DNA of 64,000 nt from Trametes villosa (Eukaryota > Basidiomycota > Agaricomycetes > Polyporales > Polyporaceae). This document shows, in pieces, positions 1-9,381 of the stretch; within the stretch, counting starts at the first letter, position 1, and every line of letters begins with the position of its first letter. The stretch lies in NCBI GenBank assembly GCA_002964805.2, contig PUDQ02000089.1, forward strand, positions 124,001-188,000. Direction: 5' to 3'. Position numbers and translations under genes: made by a program. The notes under the pieces were generated by a model that ran no database searches, was not told the DNA's origin, and worked only from the letters and a program-made list of their open reading frames with translations.

Positions 1-335
1 CTCACCTCTATTTCGGAGACAGGCGGGAGAACGTCCCCGCCGGTGACTCTGTCGGTATACACCACAAAGGCGGGGGTTGACCCATACTCTCCCGACGACG
101 CCGAGCTCTGAGAAGCGGCAGCTGTCGCATTCCAAGTGTCTGCGGAGGTCGCATTGCCATGGCTGGGGGTGGTCGTATTCGTGGCACCAACGACGGTGGT
201 CGTATTGGTAGGCCAGACGTCGGTATGAGCCTTCGCAACCCTAGTCGAGCGGGAGGGTGCAGAGATCACCGAGCCCGACAGAAGTCCTACGAGCGTCAGA
301 GCAAAGAGTACAGCCGAGGACGAGAGGGACCGCAT
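1..335 (-). CDS. Secreted protein, first exon only (5' partial gene)
   Basis: The ATG at 335 opens a 110-codon exon that runs to position 6. There it meets a consensus donor (GTGAG at 5-1), so the gene continues off the left edge. The N-terminus MRSLSSSAVLFALTLVGLL is a clear signal peptide. It is followed by a Ser/Thr/Asn-rich linker with repeated NTTT and NAT sequons, typical of an O- and N-glycosylated extracellular stalk. The last part (AFVVYTDRV...PPVSEIE) looks like the start of a folded domain. From memory it resembles the op­ening of secreted GH18-like proteins of Agaricomycetes, but too little is visible to name it. Secretion is well supported; the enzyme class is a guess. Confidence 0.6.
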   Translation of the reverse strand, partial: MRSLSSSAVLFALTLVGLLSGSVISAPSRSTRVAKAHTDVWPTNTTTVVGATNTTTPSHGNATSADTWNATAAASQSSASSGEYGSTPAFVVYTDRVTGGDVLPPVSEIEV

Positions 336-1312
336 CTTGGCCAGTGCGCGCAGGAGAGATGAGCCAGGGGGATCTTGCCGCGGGTCAGGAGTCCTAGGCC
401 GACTAGAAGACGAAGAGCCCTTCCAGCCACGGATGTGTGGAATATATGCGCATGTAGTGTGCATTGCGGGGGTTGCTGCGGGCTCAATTCCGTCGGAGCG
501 AACATAATGCAGGCGGGAGGCAAAGGTGAAGTGCGCTCGTCCACGATGGACGGGTCCATTCCAGATGACCACTATGTTCTGGGCGGTGATACGTAGAGCT
601 ATCGGAGACATTCGTGAATATCACCAATGTAGGTGCTTCATGAACTCACTGATAAACTCACCATGTATGATTTCGTGGTCCTGAGGAGGACATCGCAATT
701 GTCGATAGTTAGCGATGCATGCCGCACGTCCCGAGCCATGCTGATTAGAACCATAATTCAACGCTGCCACTTGTGATGCCTATGGGCTGCATTGCAAAGG
801 AGCGCGTTACTTCACGCGATGGTGTTTGTGAAAGTTCAGAATACTGGGTGGACGAATGAGCGCGACTTGGCTGCCGCCCCAAGTGCTTGATTGCTCTCGG
901 AGGTGACGTCATCCACATTTCCCGCAATACCAGCGTCGTTCGTGAGTCGGAGAGCTCGTCTGCGAAGCCGCACAAAATCTTAATGACGACCTTCGCGGGG
1001 ATTGGTGACAAGCCGTTGGTAAAATGAAGGGCAGCCCTCCTGCGCACACACTTGATCAGATCACTGCACATACTAGGAAACTTCTGAATTCCGGACTTTA
1101 CAAGATTCAAGTTGATGTCGGCTTGAAGGGTTTGTACTATACAGATTGGCAACGGAAAGAGGAGAGAAAGCCCGCGTTAAGGCGCGAGAATAACAGTACG
1201 CTAAAATCCACAACTTCGCGGTGGCACGCGAGGCCCAAAGCACGCGGCGGCAGCACCTCCGCCCAAGAAACGAGGAAGCCATGCGGGGAACAGCACGAGA
1301 ATGGAGGCGCCG
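336..1312. other. Intergenic region, no gene seen
   Basis: This is the promoter side of the left-edge secreted gene and the 3' side of the bZIP gene, both on the minus strand. Open frames occur on both strands but none shows a domain, signal peptide or consistent splice sites. I see no tRNA or repeat. Confidence 0.6.
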
Positions 1313-2316
1313 CTAACGGTTCTCCTGCGCCTGCCCGTCGACTCCTCCCCCAGGGTTCTGCCCCTGATCTCCGTTGGGCGCACCTCCGTTCTGCTGGTCG
1401 GGTGGAGGGTGGCCCTGCATGGGTGGTGGGCCCCCGTTCGAGCCGTCGGGCGCCCCGGGACCGGAGCCCATGGCGAGGTTCGCGTTCGGATTGACGGCCA
1501 TCAGCTGGGCCTGCGTGGCCTGGAGCTGGGCGCGGAGGGTCGCGTTCTCGATCCGGAGCTGATCCACGATGGTGCGGCACTCCTCCCACCTCCGGTTCGC
1601 CTCGTCCGCAGACGCGAGCGCGGCGTCAAGCAGCTGCGAGCGCGACTCTAATGTCTTCACATGCCTGGAGAATGGAGATGAGACACTGCGGCAGGGTTCG
1701 CCGATAGAGAGAGAGAAGCGTACTGGTCTCGCCGCTCCCGGAACGCGCGCTGGGCCTTCCTGTTCTGCTCGGCTCGCTTGCTCTGGCTGAGCGTCCGGCC
1801 GCCGGCGGCAGCGGCACGCTGCTCGTCCGTCTGGGGCTGGGGCGGTGCGCCCATATGTGGGGGCGGCCCCGGGTGCGGCGGGGGCATCCCCCCTGGCGTG
1901 TAGTCCCCGGGGGGCGGCGGGTACGGGTACGGATAGGCCGGCTGGCCTGCGAGATGGGGCGGGGGCGGGTGGATGAGCGTGTGAGGGGGCGGGAGCGCGT
2001 GTGGCTGCATGGTGCCCGGGGGCGGCGGGGCGTGCATGACGGGGCCGGGGTTGGGCGGGCCTGGGGGCGGGGGCGGGCCCGCGTCGGCGTTGGCGGACGC
2101 GGGGGACTTGCGTTTCCTGGACGAGCGGGGTGCGGGCTGGGTCACGGAGGGGGGGTCGTCGCGGAGGCGGAGGGTCTGGAAGGTGCCGGGCGGTTGTGGC
2201 TGGGGCGGGGTGTGGTGGAGGGCATTGGGGTCGGCCGTCTGGGGGTGCTGCTGCTGGTGCTGCTGCTGTTGCGGCGGGGGCTGCGGTTGGTACGCGGGGG
2301 GAGGGTGTCCCAACAT
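1313..2316 (-). CDS. bZIP transcription factor, Yap/Pap1-like
   Basis: Two exons (2316-1724 and 1664-1313) are joined by a 59-bp intron, giving 314 residues. The first 170 residues are Pro/Gln/His-rich low complexity. The basic region SKRAEQNRKAQRAFRERRD contains the fungal Pap1/Yap signature NxxAQxxFR at about N185-R193. The intron falls inside the Gln codon just after it and joins the basic region to a coiled zipper (HVKTLESRSQLLDAAL...) with leucine or hydrophobic residues at heptad spacing. The C-terminus is Gly/Pro/Asn-rich. Pap1/Yap factors act in the nucleus in oxidative, metal or drug stress responses. The paired cysteine-rich domains of Pap1 and Yap1 are absent here, so the redox-sensing mechanism may differ. 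The start is the first ATG in frame with the basic region. Confidence 0.85.
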
Positions 2317-2408
2317 GGGCTCTGGCGGACGTCCTCTTAGACAATCGTCGGTGTATTAGTAAGAATCGTCGCGTGGCGGACTTTCATTCTCGAGCCCCCC
2401 TCCCCCCG

Positions 2409-2416
2409 CACGTGAC
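2409..2416. promoter_or_regulatory. G-box (CACGTGAC) upstream of bZIP gene
   Basis: A CACGTGAC element lies about 93 bp upstream of the bZIP start codon, in a pyrimidine-rich promoter tract. Such motifs bind bHLH or bZIP factors. Functional use is inference only. Confidence 0.25.
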
Positions 2417-2929
2417 CGTCTCTTCCTCTCCCGTCCATCCTCTTTCTCTCCCCGTCCCTCTCCGTCCGCGCCTTCCCACCGTCCCATACTACTCCCTGCG
2501 CATGCTGTAGCTGTCGGCTAAGTCGGCAGGGGAGCAATTGTCTACCCGTAAACGTCCCGTCAATGCTCAGTGCTCATCTTCTGCCTACAGCGCATGGCGA
2601 GCTGCCCACAACTCGTCGGATCCGCCTTGCAAAGCCTATCGCCCTCGGATTTCCACAGTCATACCAAATCTCTCAGCGTACCTGAGCTGACACATCCCAT
2701 TATTGCCTTCCTTCGGCTCCCCGGTGGCTTCTCTCGACCGATGACTCGGTCATCGGCATACGCTGCGCAAGTGTATAACAGTGACGCCTACTACTAACGC
2801 GGGGCTTTCGCACTGATTCATCAGGTGTAAGAAGCCTCCCGATCTGTTAGCAATGACCGAAGACACTACCTAGATTGCCTAGAACTAGGCAGACGGTCCA
2901 CATATCGAGGTGAGTTACTACATACAGTC

Positions 2930-3109
2930 CTCTGTAACGCCGTGCTCCACGCTCTGAGTTTCTATCTCGACGCTCATGCGCCGCTTCTGACAGATCCGAG
3001 CTTGCGCGTCCTACGTTTGAACGGTGGATATTTCGTCAACGCGCACTTCGCCATGTGCTCGCCCGCTCGATACTTCCTGAACGGCTCAACACTACGTCAG
3101 CTTTTCTGA
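2930..3109 (+). pseudogene. F-box/LRR-like coding remnant
   Basis: One frame reads LCNAVLHALSFYLDAHAPLL, continues with PSLRVLRLNGG and ends at a stop at 3107. This resembles the leucine-rich C-terminal part of Agaricomycete F-box proteins. A donor/acceptor pair lies just upstream (near 2910 and 2927). No F-box, start codon or continuous upstream exon could be found, so it is probably a decayed fragment. It could instead be one exon of a gene I failed to assemble. Confidence 0.3.
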
Positions 3110-3818
3110 CATGGCAGGGCCTGCGGATCATCGCATTCGCGGTCGAGCGCGCGCGTTGCTCAACACCTTGTCGGACAGGACACCTGTCGTGCGCACTGCA
3201 TGCATGTCGGCGATAGCACGACTACAGTTGGACTGCATCAAGCTGCAGCCGCATTACCGAGAACTCCCCGGCAATACGAAGCCCGCCAAGGCCACCCACC
3301 CAAATACCACTTGCATATCCATCTGCGTCGAAGACGCATGGTCGGCCCTGTTATGGCACCCAATCCCTCGTGTTAACGTCCATCTCCGAGGATGCAGTCT
3401 CCGGATTGCCTTCCGCGATGTGCGCGCTGCAGCCCTGGAGTCGGATGCCCGGGTAGACGTCCGTGATTGTATGGCCCTCCTGCGCGTGTTTCGTGTTCGA
3501 CGCAGTGTACAGTCTTCGAACCTTGTCCGTGTCCTATGTCGCATACGAGTAGGTTCGCGACTCGCGAGCACCGTTGTCGAGATGATGGACAACAACAATG
3601 ATCATTGTTCTCAAACGCGGCGGGCGCTACGGTGCGTCAGAGTGAGTTAGGCGCCTGATTCCGCCAATGGGAAGAGGCGCCTGGATGTCATAATTACCAA
3701 AAGCCGGTAAATGTTCCCACGCAAACACACCGCAACGCGTCGACGGCGAGCTCGGACGTTGTTCTCGACCGCCCTACCAGCCCACATACCCCGTCCCCCT
3801 GCAGAGCTGCCCTCCCTC

Positions 3819-5768
3819 ATGGCCACTGCAGCCTCTCCGGATGTAACAGGTACCCAGGTACGTCGTCCCAGCGCACTCGCCGGCAGCGCCCTTACACCCC
3901 CCAGTCCGCCAAGGGGAAGCAAGTCGCGGCAGAGCCACCGAGTGTCCAGCCTGCAGAGGGACACAGCGAAAAGACCAGTCCCGCAGGCGACGAGCCCACG
4001 CACGCCGCCGACGCCAGCAGCGGAAACGGCACCGCCAGCATGTCGCACCCCGCCGAGCAGCCCCACCCCCCCGCAGACAGCGCAGGGCCGGCCCCGGCGC
4101 CTGCCGCGCCCGCCGCGGTGCAGTCGACGGACTCGTCCGCACACGAACGGTCAGACGAGAACGAGCACGAGAACGGGACGGCGCGGAAGGATAAGGGCTC
4201 GCTCGAGAGCGAGCAGACGGGCACGCCGACGTACAAGGGCTCGTCGCCGCGCAAGGATGCGAACAAGTCAGTCTCTGACGGCGTCCACACCTCCTCGACC
4301 GCTGCTGAGCACACGGCCCGCCCCGACAGCGCCAGCGCCCCCGCCGCGCGCCGCGCGAAGAAGCAGGGCGGCCTGCTCTCGAAGCTCTTCCGCGTGCTCG
4401 TGCCCTGCGTCGGCCCGTCCTCGCGCGCGCACCCCGTCGACGTCGACGAGAAGCGCCCGGCGGACCAGGCGCCTGCGCCGTCGAAAACGAATGATGCGAG
4501 CACGTCGGCGTTGAAGGAGAAGCAGGCGGCCAAGGAGGCGGAGGACCTCCCGCCCGCACCGCAGGAGGCGCAACCGCAGCATTCGGCAGAGGCGACCGCC
4601 GTCAGCGGTGAGACGTCCGTCGACGGTGCCGGCCGTTCCACAGAAATACCCGCACCATTGCAACCCATCGAAATACCCCAAGCCGATGACACCTTCCTCG
4701 TCCCACCCACACCTACGAAAACCTTGCCTCTCGAGGAGACGGAGGGCGTCACGTCTGGCGCTGTTCAGCCGCCAGGATCGACGGGCGGAGGAGACAGCAT
4801 ACACGACCGCTCCAGGAGAAGTTCCAGGATCATATCGAACGGTGAGGACTCGGATGGTTCGACTAGCTTCACGGAGGATGAGGACCTGGACGAGGGGACG
4901 CCCGTGGAGGAGATTGAAGACGAGGAGGAGCGGCTTATCATGGCAGGTGGCGCCGGGATACCCATAGGACCTGTGAGTGCTGTCTTGGTTATATGTCATC
5001 AACACCCCTTCAACGCATACCTGGGATGCTAGGATGGCGTTCCTAGGCCACTCCTCCCCCCAGTCTCTCCGAAACACGCAGGGCGGAAATGCCTAGTTCT
5101 CGACCTCGACGAGACGCTGGTGCATAGTAGCTTCAAGGTATGGCCTTCGTACACGCTTCAGCTCCTCGTGGACTACTAACGAATTATGTGCAGGCTATCT
5201 CACAAGCCGACTACGTCGTGCCTGTTGAGATTGAGTACCACTGGCACAACGTCTACGTCATCAAGCGGCCAGGTGTTGACAACTTCCTGAAGAAGATGGG
5301 CGAAATCTACGAAGTCGTCGTCTTCACAGCAAGTCTGAGCAAGGTATGTGATGCTTCGTGTTATTGCTCTCCGGGTTTTTGGCACTGACAGATTGCGGTG
5401 GCAGTACGCGGATCCGGTCCTTGACAAGCTGGACATCCACCGTGTCGTTTCTCACCGACTGTTCCGTGAAAGTTGCTATAACCACCGAGGCAACTATGTC
5501 AAGGTACATTGGCCTTCTCATTACCGATCGTCTGGGCACGAGCTGACGCATCCCGCCTCAGGACCTCTCACAGCTTGGGCGACCAATCGCCGACACCATC
5601 ATCATCGACAACTCGCCTGCGTCGTACATCTTCCACCCGAACAACGCAGTGCCGGTTTCGTCGTGGTTTAACGACCCTCACGACACGGAGCTCACCGACC
5701 TCTGTCCGTTCCTCGCCGACCTGGCCGAGGTGGACGACGTCCGGGGCGTGCTCGACGGCGGCCTATGA
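3819..5768 (+). CDS. NIF/FCP1-type phosphatase, Psr1/CTDSP-like
   Basis: Six exons (3819-3857, 3905-4972, 5033-5137, 5194-5343, 5405-5503, 5562-5768) give 555 residues. The C-terminal 190 residues are a complete FCP1-homology (HAD) phosphatase domain. The catalytic motif [11 protein letters not shown] has the nucleophile at D393 and the acid/base at D395. Later come [16 protein letters not shown] and the [10 protein letters not shown] motif. The N-terminal 370 residues are low-complexity and acidic, with a short basic/hydrophobic patch ([14 protein letters not shown]) whose Cys may be lipid-modified, as in yeast Psr1/Psr2 at the plasma membrane. Family members dephosphorylate Ser/Thr of signalling or CTD substrates. 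In yeast they act in sodium stress and Whi2-linked general stress response. The start is chosen because a 13-codon first exon with a GTACGT donor joins in frame. Confidence 0.85.
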
Positions 5769-8700
5769 CACGGGGTACTGGTCCGGGAGTGAGGGGGATA
5801 TGGCTGGCCCCGGCCGGCGCCGCACTCCGCGCTTCTCGCTCTCTCCATTGTCTGCCTGTGCATGCTGTTCGTCTGTCGCGTCCTCGTAGCTTTCACGATT
5901 CACACGAACGTCGACCGAGTGCTTCAGACTGAGACGGCGCCCGCCCCTGCCCCTGTGCATATTCCCCACCGCTGCCGGCGCCGCAACTGGACGCCGCGAA
6001 TCCTGTCACCCCGCATTCCCATCGTACCTCGTGCAGAGCACTGCAGGCCGCGGCCGTGGATCCTCCTCGAGGGCCCGGTCCGGATCTGCTCTTCGTCGCA
6101 TCGCGCCGCCTAGACCTTTCCTTCGTTCGCCCTTCCGTCGGCCCGGCCGCCCTTCGTCAAGCCTTCGCCTCTCCCGGACTCCGAGTCCGCTATGTTCCCG
6201 CCCTTCCCAGTCCTATGTTTCCGATCCCCGTACATACGCAGTCGCCTCGTCCGTCCGTCATCCAGCTTTCGTATACCCCCGCAATCCTGCAATGCTCGTC
6301 ATGGTGCACTCTACCCTTCCCCTACCTCTACGTCTCGCTTCGCGCCCCATCCCATTCCACCTAGCTTACCTACCCTGCCTCCCCGCGCCCGACGGCCGAG
6401 CGTCCATACCGAAAATAGTCCTCCACGCAGATGTTGCCCGCATACACCCGCGCAAACCCCACACATCCGGACCTATAAACAACATCTGAGCCTCGTGCGC
6501 ACCCTCCTGCCTCGGACCTCGGACGTGCATACTCCTTCCTCTCCGCACCCGCACCCGTCTCGTATCCTTTCTTGACCTTCCCGTATGCATCCGCAGTGAG
6601 CTGCATCTAATCCTCGACCTCCTGGTTGTAGCTATCCCATGTTCGCGCTGCTCCCCGTTCGTACCTTCGCATTCCCCTTCTTCGTGCCTCGCGCTCACCA
6701 TACACGGACTTAGGCACTTCATATCTTCGCTCAGGCCCCGGCTGAAGCACCCACGTTCCTTCCTTTGCACTCAATTCACCTTCCACCTTCTCAATTTCCC
6801 ACTTCTTCTGCCACGGCTTGGCCTCGGACCGGACCGTCTCTGCGACCCCGCATGCATGCCCCGCACCTTGAACCCGTTATACGTTTCCCTCTAATCGACA
6901 TCCTCGGACCTTCTTATTATTCGCTGCAGTGTCGCGCCGTATTTTGTTTGTATTCCTTCCGTTTCGGTCACGTCTCTTTTCCAAGTCCCTATGTTCCCCT
7001 CGCATGACACGTTACTGTTGCTTCTTGGCGAGGCGGGTTGGCGTGCCGTGCGCTGCCATGCTGACTCGGGATACCAAGGAGGCTAGCGGGTGCGGTTTGT
7101 CGGCCCTCCTCGCCTTCTATGACGAATATATACGAAATGCGATGATATTCAGCTTCTGCCCCTTCGGTCAGATTACCGACGATGCACTAATAGCAGTAGC
7201 TAAGTACTGGGCCCCGTGGCGAAGGCATGGACTACGTTCACTTTTCACCGCGCAACCCCGTCGATGCATCATGCACTTATCACTCGCCCACTTCCGTACG
7301 CGGATGAGTGGAGCAGATCGAACTCGAAGTCTATTGAGACGATTATTTGGAACAACGGCCAGTCTATGGCGTGCACTATGTTGTGTCCTCAATAAACCTC
7401 AAAGAACTGTGTGAGAGAAAAATAGTGATAGGCCTGGAGACAGACAAAATATCAGAATAGCGCACCTGGACACCTGGGCCTACTGTCTAGAAGACGACAT
7501 CCGAGATGCCTTGTATAATGGTCAGTTGTAAACTCGCATGCGCGATCGGCACGCTGTTCCTAACTATTCCACCTTGTCGGAATCACAAACTAGGTGAACG
7601 CTGTTCTAGAGAACAGCGCATTGAGCCTGGCTGGCTCGGTAGGCTTAAAATCGGGCACCTCAAAGGTGCGACCGCGCAACCCTGCTTACCCGTCCAACGC
7701 TGCACGCAGTGTCCTAGCGACACGCAGTGTCCTAGCGACGCCATCCTCGCAACCTGGCACCGGAACCAGGAGGGTCGCACGGACGCCCGCCCAAGCCTGC
7801 GTGCATGAATGGTCAGCGCCAGGGGCCCGTCGCGGCACTTCTCCCTGTCAGTGTCATACTACCCGCCCCAAGGCTTCGCTTTCTTAACCCTCCGTTTTGG
7901 AGCTGTTGGGTGGACAGACGATCCGACGCGTTTCCGCGCGGGTCGTCCCTCCTCCGCCGCAAGAGACTTGTGCTCGAGATCTCGTGAGCTCTGCCCGGGG
8001 TCTCGGGTTTTCACGTTTGAAGGGCTTTATGGCTGTCGGGCGACTGACCTGAAGATGTGTCCCTCTAGGAGGAACGCGTCATCTGCGTGCCTGATGAACT
8101 GCTCGACAAGCCCCCCTGGGGACTACTGCGGCAAAGAGGTATACGTTCACCCCAAAAAGGGGTTCTGTGCATCGCATGCTGGCCTCCGCTACAATGCACA
8201 TGGCTTCTGTAAGCAAAACCAACGGTGACACGCTAAATGACGACCAATCGAAACCGGGTTTCTTTCCCGCTCGAGCTGCTGGTATAGCAAAATGTCATAA
8301 AACTCCCTCGAACTTGAGAATCGAGTAGGATCGACCAAACTTACGTAGGAATTCCGAGTGTCCGGACTGGATGTACGTGTTCTCTTGTTTAATCAGGCGT
8401 ATATATGCGTGTCAGAGTGTATGCACATCCTGGATACACCAAGTCTGCAGTGTTTGATTTTGCTTGTCGGGCGGCGCACCCGCTCTCCGGATGCGATTCG
8501 CCACGCGAGCAGTTGTTGGTTCTGCCGATGCTGCGGTGCCTGGGCATATTGAAGAAAGTGGAGCTCCACCGGCGGTTGGTATTTTAGGCCAGGTACTCGA
8601 CGGTCGGGTGCGTCGGATCGCATGCTGCGGTCTCGGGAGGAGTCCGGGCATAGAAGTTACGCCGACGGTGACAAAAGGTCGAGTGCACGGCGAGGATTGC

Positions 8701-9381
8701 GCACGGATTTTCCTCCTCGTCCGCACATGGGCTGGGGAGAAGAAGAGCGTCATGGCGACTGTTGACAAAAGCTGCGCAGGGAGGGTGATTGGGTGATGAT
8801 GGTCAGGACAGCATGGGTCAGCGGTGCGCGATGGAAGCTGTGGTGATCAGGCGCGGTGTTTGGGTTGTGTACACGCAGAGAGCCGTCTGGACGCCGCGGA
8901 AAGTCAAGTACGACGCGGGGGTGATGCAGACGGCCAGATCCGTGGACGGCGGTGAGGCGAGGGCTCGGACTCGGAGACGGAGGGTGGCAAAGACGGACGC
9001 TGGGCGCTAGCACGTGGCGAGCGCTGCTCGCAGGTCGCTGATGGGCGACTCGCACACTTGTTCGACGAGCACTTGTCTCCATCCTCCTCTCTTCTACTAC
9101 AGGCGCAGGTCAGCCGGACCCTCTTCTCCTCCTTCCCCCATCCCGCCGCGCATAGCGCGTCTCCCTGCGTCCTCTCTAGCTCCAGCGCAGAGCGCGCGCG
9201 CTCATCGGCTCCCGTCTAGCCTTCCCTGGTCGCTAGAGGTCTCGCAGCAGTTCACTCTCGGGTTCTTGGCATCTCTACCGCCTGCAGACAATCGCGCCTG
9301 CGGTCTCGTTACCAACTCTCTGTTTACGCCCTCTCCCGTCGCCCAATGCTTGCCACCCTGCAGCCTACACACAACCCGGCG
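5769..9381. other. Gene-poor 3.6-kb spacer, pyrimidine-rich at the left
   Basis: From about 5900 to 6960 the plus strand is strongly C/T-biased, and no frame there has family resemblance. It may include the 3' UTR of the phosphatase gene. Around 7400-8230 the bias ends, and a small Cys-containing reading frame (8055-8228) is the only hint of coding. The right end is presumably the promoter and 5' UTR of the RhoGAP gene. No tRNA, transposon ends or repeats beyond an 18-bp tandem pair were seen. Confidence 0.5.
7704..7739. repeat. Two perfect tandem copies of an 18-bp unit
   Basis: The unit ACGCAGTGTCCTAGCGAC occurs twice with no spacer (7704-7721 and 7722-7739). It looks like a simple slippage duplication. 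Confidence 0.85.

Larger units (their letters stand above)
2317..3818. other. Intergenic region with bZIP promoter and a gene remnant
   Basis: The side next to the bZIP start (2390-2490) is strongly pyrimidine-rich on the plus strand and carries a G-box. Farther right is a short LRR/F-box-like remnant (2930-3109). The rest has scattered open frames with no recognisable domain. The right end is the promoter of the phosphatase gene. Confidence 0.5.

Noticed and set aside
745..1152. Minus-strand frame of 135 codons
   Set aside because: A faint F-box-like stretch (LSPIPAKVVIKIL) but no downstream repeats, no supporting introns and no recognised family.
1855..2340. Long open frame antisense to the bZIP gene
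   Set aside because: It is a Gly/Arg-rich shadow of the Pro-rich bZIP N-terminus in GC-rich DNA, with no domain and no splice logic.
3111..3650. Plus-strand frame of 179 codons
   Set aside because: Arg-rich with no domain. It overlaps a similar-sized minus-strand frame, and neither shows coding periodicity by eye.
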